Below are positions 39,673 through 48,650 of a DNA stretch of 64,000 nucleotides, one piece after another. The notes beneath the pieces were generated by a model. That model saw only the letters and a program-made list of their open reading frames with translations, was not told the origin of the DNA and did not search any database. Within the stretch, counting starts at the first letter, position 1. Every line of letters begins with the position of its first letter. The stretch comes from PALSA-505 sp963762615. GTDB taxonomy: Bacteria; Actinomycetota; Actinomycetes; Streptosporangiales; Streptosporangiaceae. The position numbers and the translations under genes are program-made. The stretch is taken from contig CAVXLG010000003.1 of assembly GCA_963762615.1 (NCBI GenBank), forward strand, positions 921,806-985,805, in the 5' to 3' direction.

Positions 39673-40350
39673 ATGAGTGCAAAGGTGGCGATCGTGGCCG
39701 GCGCAGGCGGGCTTGGTCACGCGACGACCGCGACCCTCACCGCCAGCGGCCTCACGGTCGTGGCGGTTGATCGGAACGAGCAGGTATTGCGCGGCCTCCC
39801 CGATGGCGTCCGCTCCGAGGTGGCCGACACCACCGACCCCGCCGCAGCGAAAAGCTTCATCGACCGGATCGCCGGCGAGGTTGGGCCACCCGACGTACTG
39901 GTGAACACCATCGGTGCGTTCCGGGTAGGAGACGCGCTCAGCACGACTCCCGAGACGCTTCAGCTCATGATCGACGTCAACCTGGGACCCGCGCTGTGGC
40001 TGAGCCAGGCGGTAGCCCCGTACATGCAGCAGCAGGGCTCAGGTGCCATCGTGCACATAACCGCGCGCCCGGGGATCGAGCCATCCGGCGGCATGGCGGC
40101 CTACAGCGCGAGCAAGGCCGCCCTCGCCCACCTGACACGCATCCTCGATATCGAGCTCCGCCCGCATGGCATCCGGGTGAACGCGGTGGCACCCCAACTG
40201 CTCGACACCCCGGCAAACCGGACTATCTTCCCGGCGGAAGTGATGGCGCACGCGGTCGCGCCGGAGGCGATCGCCGAGGTGATCGCGTTCCTCGTCAGCG
40301 ACGCCGCAGCGCCGGTCAGCGGGGCGATACTGCCGGCCTATGGCGCGTAG
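39673..40350 (+). CDS. Short-chain dehydrogenase/reductase
   Basis: A 225-aa SDR. The cofactor loop is VAGAGGLGHATTATL, NTIGAF replaces the NNAG loop, and the catalytic YSASKAAL and RVNAVAPQLLDTPA follow. The NAD(P)-loop is slightly unusual (GAGGLG). The substrate is unknown. It is divergent from the LAL regulator and preceded by composite operator copy 3. Confidence 0.9.
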   Translation: MSAKVAIVAGAGGLGHATTATLTASGLTVVAVDRNEQVLRGLPDGVRSEVADTTDPAAAKSFIDRIAGEVGPPDVLVNTIGAFRVGDALSTTPETLQLMIDVNLGPALWLSQAVAPYMQQQGSGAIVHITARPGIEPSGGMAAYSASKAALAHLTRILDIELRPHGIRVNAVAPQLLDTPANRTIFPAEVMAHAVAPEAIAEVIAFLVSDAAAPVSGAILPAYGA

Positions 40351-40388
40351 CCAGGCGGAATGGCGCGGCGCTGTCCATGGCGCGTGAA

Positions 40389-40419
40389 TCACCGGGATCG
40401 GGTGACGACCTTTCACCTG
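40389..40419 (+). promoter_or_regulatory. Composite operator, copy 4
   Basis: TCACCGGGATCGGGTGA (40389-40405), six bases, then TTCACCTG (40412-40419) and the CCGGCGGC block. It is 93 bases before the MBL start. Much of the following leader resembles the SDR leader, so the whole promoter region looks duplicated. Confidence 0.8.
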
Positions 40420-40497
40420 GCCGGCGGCGAGCCTCGGTCAGACGGGAAGACTCGCACGGCCGCCAGGGGACGTGCGCCGAGATTGCAGGGAGCTACT

Positions 40498-41472
40498 GTG
40501 ACATCACCAGCCACCGGCGGCAGCGCCGCGGATCAGCCCGATTATGCGCCGATCCCCCGGTCAGCGCTCGGCCCGGCGCTCAACGACCAGGGGTATTACG
40601 TCGGACGGGTCGAGCGGAACCTGTACTGGGTGACCGACGGCGTCTACCAGTCGGCGTTCCTGGCCACGCGTGACGGCGTCGTGCTGTTCGACGCGCCGCC
40701 GTCGATCGGCGGCAACCTGCGCCGCGCGGTGGACCAGATCGCCGCCGCCGACGGGGTGCCCAACCGGGTGACCCACCTGGTCTACTCCCATCACCACGCC
40801 GACCACGGCGCGGCCGCCTTCCTGTTTGAGGATGCGCTGCGGGTCGGGCACCAGGAGACCCGGCGGCTGCTGGAGCGCGACGGCGACCCGGCCCGGCCGG
40901 TGCCCGAGGTGACCTTCGCCGACCGGTACACCCTCGAGGTCGGCGGCGAGCGGGCCGAGCTGGCCTGGCACGGCTCCAACCACTCGCCGGACAACATCTA
41001 CATCCACTTCCCCGGCCACGACACGCTGATGTTCATCGACGTCGTCAACGCCGGCTGGGTGCCCATCTACAACGTCAACCTGTCCGAGGACGTCATCGGG
41101 TACATGGGCGCCCCGGCGATCGCGCTGTCCTACCCGTGGACGCACTTCATCAGCGGCCACCTCGGCCGGCTCGCCACCCGCGACGACGTCGCGACCCACC
41201 AGGCCTACATCGCCGACATCGAGGCCAGCGCCAAGGAGGCGCTGGCCGCGGTCAACCCGGTGCCCTACTACGTCGCCGGCGGGGAAAACGCCTGGGCCGG
41301 GGTCAAGGGCCACCTCGACGCCGTCACCGAACGCGCCGCCGCGCCCGTCATCGCCAAGTACACCGGCGTGCTGGCCGCCGCCGACATCGGGGAGTTCACC
41401 TACACCACCACGTTCCAGATCATGCAGTCACTGCGCCTCGACCGCGGGCCCAGCGGACCAGTCCACCCCTGA
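40498..41472 (+). CDS. Metallo-beta-lactamase-fold hydrolase
   Basis: A 324-aa protein with the MBL zinc motif SHHHADHG, a second His in AWHGSNHSPDN, Asp in MFIDVVNAGW and His in ISGHLGRLA. Substrates in this large fold range from lactones to thioesters, so the reaction is unknown. The GTG start is chosen for its 93-base distance from the operator and for AGGGAG upstream. A strong terminator follows, closing the regulon. Confidence 0.88.
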   Translation: MTSPATGGSAADQPDYAPIPRSALGPALNDQGYYVGRVERNLYWVTDGVYQSAFLATRDGVVLFDAPPSIGGNLRRAVDQIAAADGVPNRVTHLVYSHHHADHGAAAFLFEDALRVGHQETRRLLERDGDPARPVPEVTFADRYTLEVGGERAELAWHGSNHSPDNIYIHFPGHDTLMFIDVVNAGWVPIYNVNLSEDVIGYMGAPAIALSYPWTHFISGHLGRLATRDDVATHQAYIADIEASAKEALAAVNPVPYYVAGGENAWAGVKGHLDAVTERAAAPVIAKYTGVLAAADIGEFTYTTTFQIMQSLRLDRGPSGPVHP

Positions 41473-41480
41473 CCACAACG

Positions 41481-41510
41481 CCCCAGGGCCGGCGAGCGCC
41501 GGCCCTGGGG
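41481..41510 (+). terminator. Hairpin terminator after the MBL gene
   Basis: A perfect 13-bp stem CCCCAGGGCCGGC with a GAGC loop, eight bases after the stop. Confidence 0.8.
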
Positions 41511-41670
41511 CGGGCCTGGCTGATGAACTCGTCGCGGCCGATGCGCCGCATCCATCCCTTGTCAACGCGTCCCGCCACGGGAGTTACCGCAAGCAACAGG
41601 CACGGCCGGGCGCTGGCCAGCTGGCCGAAGCGCGCGTCCGCGTGACGGCGGCCGGGAGGCCGAGGAAACT

Positions 41671-44313
41671 ATGGCCGAAATACAGCGGCGCAGCGCGGAG
41701 CCGGCGGCGGGCCGCCGTCCGGCTGTCCTGGTTCAGCAGCCGCCGGCCGATGGCCGTAAGTTGCCGGGTATGGCGGCTGCTGATATTCCCGTGCCGGGTA
41801 CCCTGCCCACGGTCATCGGCGTGCGGGGGGCCAGGCACAACAACCTGCGGGACATTGACGTCTACGTGCCGCTGTGGCGGACGGTCGCGGTGGTCGGCGT
41901 TTCCGGATCGGGTAAGACGTCGCTGGCCATCGGCACGCTGTACGCCGAGGGCATGGAGCGGTTCCTGGAGAGCCTGAGCACGTACAGTCGCCGGCGGCTG
42001 ACCCAGGCCCAGCGGCCGGACGTGGACCGGATCGAACATCTCCCGGCCGCTCTGGCGCTGCGGCAGCGCCCGCCGGTACCGGGACTGCGCAGCACGGTCG
42101 GCACCATGTCCGAGGTGCTCAACGTGCTGCGCCTGATGATGTCGCGGCTGGGCTCGCACCTGTGCCCGAACGGCCACCGCGTCGCGCCGTCGGTCGCCAC
42201 GCAGGGCATGGAGGTCGTCTGCCCGGTGTGCGGCGCGCATTTCGAGCCCCCGAGCGCCGAATTTTTCGCGTTCAACTCCTACGGCGCGTGCCCGGCCTGT
42301 CACGGCCTGGGCGTGCGGTCCGAAGTCAACGTCGCCACCCTGGTTCCCGACCCGGACAAGACGATCGAGCAGGGCGCGGTGCTGCCGTGGAACTCCGGCG
42401 GCCGGCGGCTGTCGATGTATGCCGCGGGCGAGCTCGGCGTCCGGCTCGACGTGCCGTACCGGTCACTGACCGACCGCGAGCGTGACATCGTGCTGCACGG
42501 TGAGCCGGTTCAGCGGCGGGTGACGCTGCATTCGGGGCGGACCGGGCGGGCCGTGCAGCTGTCGGTCAATTACGACAACGCCGTCGCGGCGGTGGAACGC
42601 TCGCTGCGCAGCGACAACGAGCGCACCCGCCGCCTGGTGCAGCGTTTCCTCATCACCCGCGTCTGCTCGGTGTGCCACGGCACCCGGCTGCGGCCCGAGG
42701 CGCTGACCTCGCAGCTCGGCGGGCGCAACATCGCCGAGATCAGCGCGCTCGGCCTGGGCGAGCTGCGCGGGTTCATGGCCGGCCTGCCCGCCGGGCTGCC
42801 CGCCGAGCTCAGCCGGATGACCAGCGGCCTGCTCGCCGAGCTGAACGGCAGGCTCACGCCGCTGCTCGACGTCGGCCTCGGCTACCTGACCCTCGACCGG
42901 GCCGGCGCCACGCTATCGACCGGGGAGCGGCAGCGGATCGAGCTCACCTCGACGGTACGCGCCAGCACCACCGGCATGCTCTACGTGCTGGACGAACCGT
43001 CGGTCGGGCTGCACCCGGCCAACGTCGCCGGACTGCACAAGACCATCACCGCGCTGGCCGGGAACGGCAATACCGTGGTCGTGGTCGAGCACGAGCGGGA
43101 ACTCATCCGCGCCGCGGACTGGGTCATCGAGCTCGGCCCCGGGGCCGGCGCCAGCGGCGGCACGGTGATCGCCCAGGGCACCCCCGGCGAGCTGGAAACC
43201 GACCCCCGCTCGATCATGGGACCGTTCCTGGCCGGCGCCACGGCCGTGCCGCGCGACCGCCCGGCGCGGGCTGGCCCCGGCGGCCAGATCAGCATCGAGA
43301 TCGGCGACCTGTATAACCTGCACGACCTGACCGCCGCGTTCCCGGAAGGCCGGCTGACCACGCTGGCCGGGCCGTCCGGGGCGGGCAAGACCGCCCTCAT
43401 GCTGGACAGCCTCATCCCGGCCGCGCGGGCGCGGCTGACCGGCTCGGCGCTGCCCGGGCACGTCCGCCGCCTCGACCTGGCCGGGATCCGCCAGGTCGTC
43501 CAGATCGACGCCTCGCCGATCGGCCAGAACGCGCGGTCCACCCCCGCGACCTACTCGGGCGCGTTCGACCAGATCCGCCGCCTGTTCGCCGAGTCGGCGT
43601 ACGCCCGGCGGCGGCGCTGGAAGCCCGGGCACTTCTCGTTCAACACGCGCGAGGGCCAGTGCCCCACCTGCCGCGGGCTGGGCCACATTGACCTCGACGT
43701 CCAGTACCTGCCCGACATCACCGTCGAGTGCCCGACCTGCCACGGCGCCCGGTTCAACGACGCCACCCTGGCCGTCCGGAGCGACGGCCTGACCATAGCC
43801 GACGTGCTCGGCCTGAGCGTGCACGAAGCACTGGAGCGGTTCGCCGGCCAGCCCCCGGTCGCCGCGGCGCTGCGGCCCGTCAGCGAGGTCGGCCTGGGCT
43901 ACCTGCGGCTCGGCGAGCCCACGCCGTCCCTGTCCGGCGGCGAGTCGCAGCGGCTGCGGATCGCCTCCCGGCTGCGCAGCAGCCAGCGCGGCGCGCTGTA
44001 CGTCTTCGACGAGCCGTCCACCGGCCTGCACCCGCTCGACGTGGCCACCCTGGCCGGCGTGTTCGACCGGCTGCTGGAGGCCGGGGCCACGATCATCGTC
44101 ATCGACCACGACCTGGACCTGCTCGCCGCCGCCGACCACCTCATCGACATGGGCCCGGGCGGCGGCCCGGACGGCGGGCACATCCTCGCCGCCGGGACGC
44201 CGCAGGACGTCGCGCGCGACCCGGCCAGCGTGACCGGGCCGTGGCTGGCCGAGCACCTGGGCCTGCCGCAGCCCCGCCAGCCCGGTGTCCTGTCTCAGCG
44301 CCAGGGCCGGTAA
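41671..44313 (+). CDS. UvrA-like ABC ATPase (class II, UvrA2/DrrC type)
   Basis: An 880-aa tandem ABC ATPase. Walker A sites are GVSGSGKTSLA and GPSGAGKTALM, signatures LSTGERQRIEL and LSGGESQRLRI, and zinc modules CPVCG, CSVCHG, CPTCRGLGH and CPTCHG. The UvrB-binding region of true UvrA looks reduced and the protein is shorter than UvrA, as in UvrA2/DrrC proteins linked to tolerance of DNA-binding drugs. The ATG at 41671 has GAGG upstream; ATG 41770 is an alternative. Confidence 0.9.
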   Translation: MAEIQRRSAEPAAGRRPAVLVQQPPADGRKLPGMAAADIPVPGTLPTVIGVRGARHNNLRDIDVYVPLWRTVAVVGVSGSGKTSLAIGTLYAEGMERFLESLSTYSRRRLTQAQRPDVDRIEHLPAALALRQRPPVPGLRSTVGTMSEVLNVLRLMMSRLGSHLCPNGHRVAPSVATQGMEVVCPVCGAHFEPPSAEFFAFNSYGACPACHGLGVRSEVNVATLVPDPDKTIEQGAVLPWNSGGRRLSMYAAGELGVRLDVPYRSLTDRERDIVLHGEPVQRRVTLHSGRTGRAVQLSVNYDNAVAAVERSLRSDNERTRRLVQRFLITRVCSVCHGTRLRPEALTSQLGGRNIAEISALGLGELRGFMAGLPAGLPAELSRMTSGLLAELNGRLTPLLDVGLGYLTLDRAGATLSTGERQRIELTSTVRASTTGMLYVLDEPSVGLHPANVAGLHKTITALAGNGNTVVVVEHERELIRAADWVIELGPGAGASGGTVIAQGTPGELETDPRSIMGPFLAGATAVPRDRPARAGPGGQISIEIGDLYNLHDLTAAFPEGRLTTLAGPSGAGKTALMLDSLIPAARARLTGSALPGHVRRLDLAGIRQVVQIDASPIGQNARSTPATYSGAFDQIRRLFAESAYARRRRWKPGHFSFNTREGQCPTCRGLGHIDLDVQYLPDITVECPTCHGARFNDATLAVRSDGLTIADVLGLSVHEALERFAGQPPVAAALRPVSEVGLGYLRLGEPTPSLSGGESQRLRIASRLRSSQRGALYVFDEPSTGLHPLDVATLAGVFDRLLEAGATIIVIDHDLDLLAAADHLIDMGPGGGPDGGHILAAGTPQDVARDPASVTGPWLAEHLGLPQPRQPGVLSQRQGR

Positions 44314-44436
44314 GGAGGCGGTCTCCGGCGCCATCGGCGCGAACGGCCTCCTGCCGATCCGCTCCGGTGTCGGCGAAGACCCGCGGCGGCCAGGCCTAGC
44401 GGCCGGCTCGGCCCCGTGCGAGGACGCCGTCGCGCG

Positions 44437-45093
44437 TCAGCTCCACCAGGGGGGTGCGCAGGCGACGGCGGCCTCGACCAGGTCCGTCTTGGCCAGCGAG
44501 TCGTCGCTGAGCCAGGCCCTGATCGCCCCGGCGAATCCGTGGGCGACGAACTGCGCGATGACCTGGTGGCTGGCGTCGGGGAGATCCGGGTGGGTGCACC
44601 GGGCGATGAACGCCAGGGCGTAGTCAGTGAAGTGGCGCACCAGCGCGTCGTACACTCCGCCGTCCGCCGGATCGTGCAGGGCGTGCTGGTAGACGGCCAT
44701 GAACCGCTCGACGTGATCGGCGACGTCACCGGTGGCAAGGCGCAGCAGCTGCGCGGCCGGGTATCGGCCGTCAGCCCGGCGCGCCTCCTCCATTCGGTGG
44801 CCGCGCTCCAGGTCGGCGTAGAGCACCTGGATGAGCAGCTCCAACGGGCTGCCGTAGTGGTGGTAGAACGTGGCGCGGGTCACCCCGGCGCGATCAGCCA
44901 GGTCAGCGACGGTGATCTGGGAGACGGGCCGCTGTGCGGCGAGTTCCACGATGGCCTGCGCACAGGCCTGGGCCGTTCGGATGATCCGCGGGTCGGTGCG
45001 GCCAGCTGTCGCGCTGCGCTCCCCGGTCGCGGCGGAGGTGCCGGATGACCCGCTCTCGGTCCCGGTCGGGCACGGCTTTCCCACGGCTTGCAC
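44437..45093 (-). CDS. TetR-family regulator
   Basis: A 218-aa regulator: HTH in RPVSQITVADLADRAGVTRA and TFYHHYGSPLELL, with a variable ligand domain ending ACAPPWWS. GTG at 45093 or 45084 starts it. It is divergent from the LtrA gene, and an 18-bp dyad at 45111-45128 overlaps both promoters, so it most likely represses itself and the divergent unit. Confidence 0.88.
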   Translation of the reverse strand: MQAVGKPCPTGTESGSSGTSAATGERSATAGRTDPRIIRTAQACAQAIVELAAQRPVSQITVADLADRAGVTRATFYHHYGSPLELLIQVLYADLERGHRMEEARRADGRYPAAQLLRLATGDVADHVERFMAVYQHALHDPADGGVYDALVRHFTDYALAFIARCTHPDLPDASHQVIAQFVAHGFAGAIRAWLSDDSLAKTDLVEAAVACAPPWWS

Positions 45094-45110
45094 TATCCCA
45101 CGGCACCTGT

Positions 45111-45128
45111 TTTTATACAAGTGTAAAA
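45111..45128. promoter_or_regulatory. TetR operator overlapping divergent promoters
   Basis: TTTTATACAAGTGTAAAA is an almost perfect dyad in AT-rich DNA between the TetR and LtrA units. It contains a -10-like TAAAAT on the plus strand and TATAAA on the minus strand. Confidence 0.7.
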
Positions 45129-45149
45129 TAGTCTGCGAAGGGGCTCGCG

Positions 45150-45251
45150 ATGACATCCCATCCGACGATCTCATCCCAGGAAGCCGCCGACCGGCTGGCG
45201 ATCCGCGAGCTGATCGACGACTGGACCGAAACGCGGCCGTCCGCGGCCTGA
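45150..45251 (+). pseudogene. N-terminal remnant of a SnoaL/NTF2-like protein
   Basis: A 33-codon ORF: SSQEAADRLAIRELIDDWTE, the usual first helix of SnoaL-like proteins, then a stop. AAGGGG precedes the ATG. The rest of the about 130-aa domain is missing. It is the first gene after the TetR operator. Confidence 0.6.
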
Positions 45252-45328
45252 CGACCGAGCCAGGGGGCCGCGCACGCACGTCCCGGCCCGGGCCATGGCG
45301 GCAGCGACGGCATAAGGGGCCGATCTGG

Positions 45329-46621
45329 ATGCGGGATGAACGGGACCGGCCCGGCCACGACGCGGGCCCTGGCCGGGCACCGCGTCCGCCACAGCCCGTC
45401 GCGGGCCCGGCCACACGCGGCAAGCGCTGGGCCAGGCTGCGCCGCTCCCTGTGGCAGCCGCCCCGCGCTCACGGCGAGCAGCCGCGCGAGCGCGTGGTCG
45501 GCCCGCTCGAACTCTTCTACGACCTGGCCACGGTCGTGCTGGTCGCCCAGGCCGCCCGGCACCTGGCTGGTCACCTGACATGGCGCGGGCTCGGCGAGTT
45601 CATCGCGGTGTTCGCGCTGGTGTGGATCGCCTGGATCAACGGCAGCCTGCACCACGAGCTGCACGGCCGCGACGACGCGCGCGCCCGCAGCACGTTCCTG
45701 CTGCAGATCCTGGCGCTGGTCGCGATCGGTGCCTTCATCCCCGAGGCAGGCGGCGCCCGCGGGGCGGCGTTCGCCGCCGCCGCGGCGGCGCTGTTCGCGG
45801 TGCTGGCCGTGCTCTGGCTGCTGGCCGCGCGCGGCGACCGCCCCGAATACCGCCTGCCCAGCCGGCTGTTCGTCGCCGGGACGGCTGCCTGCGCCGTCCT
45901 GCTGGCCGGTACCGCCCTCCTGCCGGCCGACGCCCGCGTGCTGGCCTGGGGCGTACTCGACGCTGCCTACCTGGCCGGATTCGCAGCCGTTATATTCGCC
46001 GCGACCCCGGCGCAGGCGCCCGGTCTTGTCATCACTGACGCGCTCATCGAACGGTTCGGGGCGGTCACCATCATCGTGCTCGGCGAAACCCTCACCGGTG
46101 TCGTCAACGGATTGGCCCGCGAGCCGATCAGCGCGCTCACCCTCGCCGTCGGGCTGGTTGCCGTCTTGGTCGGCTTCGGCGCCTGGTGGACGTACTTCGA
46201 CTTCGCCGGCCACCGCCATCCCAGACCGGAACCGGCGGCCAGCCTGCAGTGGATTCTCAGCCACCTGCCGCTCACGGCCGCCATCGCCGCGATGGGCGCC
46301 GCGATGGTCAGCCTCATCGACCACGCCCATGACGGCCGCACCCCGGTCGCCACAGCGTGGGTACTGTGCGCGGGCGCCGCCGTCGTGTTGTGCGCGACGA
46401 TGCTGGTGTCTGCGAGCCTGCGAGCCTGGCACCGCGACCGCGGTACATACCAGCCGGTCGCCCGCACGTCCGCCATCATGGCCGTAGCCTGCCTTGGCGT
46501 CGGCGCCGCCAGGCCCGCGCCACTCGTCCTCGGCCTCGCGCTCGTCCTCCTGCTCAGCATCCCGTGGGGGCTGGCTGTCGCGCACCGCCTCGCCGGCCGG
46601 GCCGAACCACCTGCCCAGTAA
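45329..46621 (+). CDS. Low-temperature-requirement A (LtrA)-like membrane protein
   Basis: A 430-aa protein with about ten membrane helices; VGPLELFYDLATVVLVAQAA near the start and LIERFGAVTIIVLGETLTGV mid-way are LtrA marks. A charged 60-residue N-tail precedes. The molecular function is unknown. ATG 45329 has AAGGGG upstream. Probably under the TetR operator, separated from it by the SnoaL remnant. Confidence 0.9.
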   Translation: MRDERDRPGHDAGPGRAPRPPQPVAGPATRGKRWARLRRSLWQPPRAHGEQPRERVVGPLELFYDLATVVLVAQAARHLAGHLTWRGLGEFIAVFALVWIAWINGSLHHELHGRDDARARSTFLLQILALVAIGAFIPEAGGARGAAFAAAAAALFAVLAVLWLLAARGDRPEYRLPSRLFVAGTAACAVLLAGTALLPADARVLAWGVLDAAYLAGFAAVIFAATPAQAPGLVITDALIERFGAVTIIVLGETLTGVVNGLAREPISALTLAVGLVAVLVGFGAWWTYFDFAGHRHPRPEPAASLQWILSHLPLTAAIAAMGAAMVSLIDHAHDGRTPVATAWVLCAGAAVVLCATMLVSASLRAWHRDRGTYQPVARTSAIMAVACLGVGAARPAPLVLGLALVLLLSIPWGLAVAHRLAGRAEPPAQ

Positions 46622-46760
46622 CCCGCCTGCGCATCCGACGACCCAGCCCCGCCTTAGAAGGCGGCCAGGGAACCCGGCAGCGCGATACCACTGCCCATAG
46701 CCTGATTCATTCTTCGCGAGGCGCGGTGGGGCCTTAACCCTGGTCATCGCTGGGATAGGA

Positions 46761-46794
46761 GAAAGCCCCGGCCGACTCATCGGCCGGGGCTTTC
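46761..46794 (+). terminator. Strong hairpin terminator
   Basis: A perfect 15-bp stem (GAAAGCCCCGGCCGA and its complement) with a CTCA loop and short A/T ends, suited to termination on both strands between LtrA and the convergent secreted protein. Confidence 0.85.
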
Positions 46795-46876
46795 GGTGTG
46801 CTCGGGGAAAATGGGCGTCGTTCACCATCATCGCGCGGCGAACTACCGGCACAGGCGACTGGTTGGGCCTGCCCTG

Positions 46877-47869
46877 TTAGGGCAACGGGATCGTGTTGAA
46901 CACACCCCACGGGGTGACCGCGCCTGCCCCGTTGATGCTCTGCTTCCCGATGACGCCCGGTATGTAGGCGTCCCTGATGAATAGGTGCAGGGGCTTGCCC
47001 TGGTAGGTCACCTGGCGGGTGCCGTCCGGCCGCACGATGACTCCGAGCGCGTGCTGTTGGACACCAGCCCCGGCTTGAGGTCGCCCGGAGGTGAGCACCG
47101 GTGGCCAGATCAGGGCACAGAAGCTCTGGCAGGCCCGAGCACTTTCGTTGCTCAGGGTGTAGACGGGGAAGCGTCCATGCGGCAGGAGGGAGAAGTCATT
47201 GTCCATCGACGCTGCCAGCACCTGGGCGCCGTTGACCGTCTCCACCCGCATGTGCAGCCGACCGGGCGCGGGGTGCCCTCGACCTGGCTGGACCAGGTAC
47301 CAGGTGCCCGGCGGACTGGTCACCGGGTCGAACAGGTTAGCCCCGTCCGTTTGCCCCGGCGTCTCGTCCAGGAAGAATCGGTACAGCGGCAGGCCAGCGT
47401 AGGTCACCTGCTGCACGCTCTTGCCAGCGAGCACGTCGGTGCGGGTCACCGTCCCGAGCAGGGCGCGGTTGACCCCCGGCCCGGCGATGGGGGCGCCCTT
47501 GGTCAGCAGCGCCGGCCACAGGACGGTGTCGCACGGATGCCCTATCGCGTTCGGGCCGTCGCTGCACGCAAAGGAAGCCAGGCCAAAGGTCAGCGAATGG
47601 AGCTGGTCTGACGTGAGCAGGTACAGCGAGCAACCGGCGTTGGCACCCGAACCGACGACCAGCACCCTGCCAAAGTGCGTCGATGCCGTCGCCACGGTCG
47701 CCGGGCCGGCCGGGGCGCTGGTGACGGGGGTGGCGCAAGAAGCAGAACTACCCTGGGCGCTAGCGGGTGCGCTGAACTGAGGGGCCACGGCAACCAGGCC
47801 CAGGCTGAGCAGGACGGCTGCGGCAGGGCCCGCAATAACCCTGCGGAACCGGCGAGAAAACATCATCAT
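46877..47869 (-). CDS. Secreted protein with lipoprotein-15-like (COG4315) repeats
   Basis: About 330 aa. A signal peptide (RRVIAGPAAAVLLSLGLVAV, cleavage near ASA) is followed by repeats of the type GLPLYRFFLDETPGQ and GKPLHLFIRD, each with CxxxxW-type motifs (CSDGPNAIGHPCDTVLWP, CQSFCALIWPP). This repeat occurs in secreted proteins of unknown role, some haem- or quinone-associated. Three ATGs in a row follow GGAGG; 47863 has the best spacing. Confidence 0.85.
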   Translation of the reverse strand: MMMFSRRFRRVIAGPAAAVLLSLGLVAVAPQFSAPASAQGSSASCATPVTSAPAGPATVATASTHFGRVLVVGSGANAGCSLYLLTSDQLHSLTFGLASFACSDGPNAIGHPCDTVLWPALLTKGAPIAGPGVNRALLGTVTRTDVLAGKSVQQVTYAGLPLYRFFLDETPGQTDGANLFDPVTSPPGTWYLVQPGRGHPAPGRLHMRVETVNGAQVLAASMDNDFSLLPHGRFPVYTLSNESARACQSFCALIWPPVLTSGRPQAGAGVQQHALGVIVRPDGTRQVTYQGKPLHLFIRDAYIPGVIGKQSINGAGAVTPWGVFNTIPLP

Positions 47870-48142
47870 GACCTCCAAAACCCTTCCCGGCTCGGTGACC
47901 CGAGCCGTATTGACCAGATTCCTTCCTCCTACACGAGCTGATTCTTTATACTGGTAAAAGGCCGCCTAATGATGACCGCGGCGGATCGCCGGGCCTTTCA
48001 CCCGGCGCAGCTGGCCTGCAGGCTGCGGTCAGGCGGAATTGTCTAAGTCGGGCTCAATTGCCGGCTAGCCTCCGTTGGCCGCGTGCCGGGCGGTTTCATC
48101 TGGACAGCCCGTGGTGCTTATTCATTTGCCGCTTGCCGGTGG

Positions 48143-48544
48143 CTATTTCCAGCCGTGCCTGGTACATGCGGCAGATAGCCGCTGGTAGAACCAGACGGTC
48201 TCATATCCGTCAGACCGCGCAGTCCGCAGCTTGACGACAAGATCGACATAAGACGTACCGGCGATGCGGAGGTCCGGCCATTGTGAGCGCGCGAACTGGG
48301 CGCGGATTCTCGGGTAGCCACTGGCAGCGGGCTGGTGCGCACCCAGCAGCGTTGTGCATCCGGCGACGCCGTCGTCGGCTGCCTCGACGCGCTGGATAGT
48401 GCTCGCGGTGTCCGATGATCTGCCCGCGCCAAGGACGGATGAGCCGCTCGACCCGATGGCGCCGCAGCCCGCGACGAGCAGGATCACCATCAGGACGGAG
48501 AGCGCTGTGGGCGCCGCGAGGCCGTGCGGCCTGCCCCGGTTCAT
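48143..48544 (-). CDS. Putative lipoprotein
   Basis: A 133-aa protein with a lipobox: the helix SVLMVILLVAGCG ends at the cysteine that would carry lipid. No domain recognised; Trp/Tyr-rich end (SDGYETVWFYQRLSAACTRH). GGGAGG lies before the ATG. Confidence 0.72.
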   Translation of the reverse strand: MNRGRPHGLAAPTALSVLMVILLVAGCGAIGSSGSSVLGAGRSSDTASTIQRVEAADDGVAGCTTLLGAHQPAASGYPRIRAQFARSQWPDLRIAGTSYVDLVVKLRTARSDGYETVWFYQRLSAACTRHGWK

Positions 48545-48650
48545 GGATCGCCTCCCTTCTGCCCGTTAGGTGCTTAAGGGAGATCGAAGCCCGCCTCCGG
48601 ACTGGTGGGAATACGTCGATCGGCGTATTTTCCGGAACAGGGTGGTGAGG

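Noticed and set aside
36524..40419. Repeated palindromes as a CRISPR-like array
   Set aside because: Copies are dispersed in promoters with genes between; no spacers.
47943..47960. Second TetR operator (TTTATACTGGTAAAA) upstream of the secreted protein
   Set aside because: Spacing differs by two bases from the 45111 dyad; more likely a -10 region on the minus strand.
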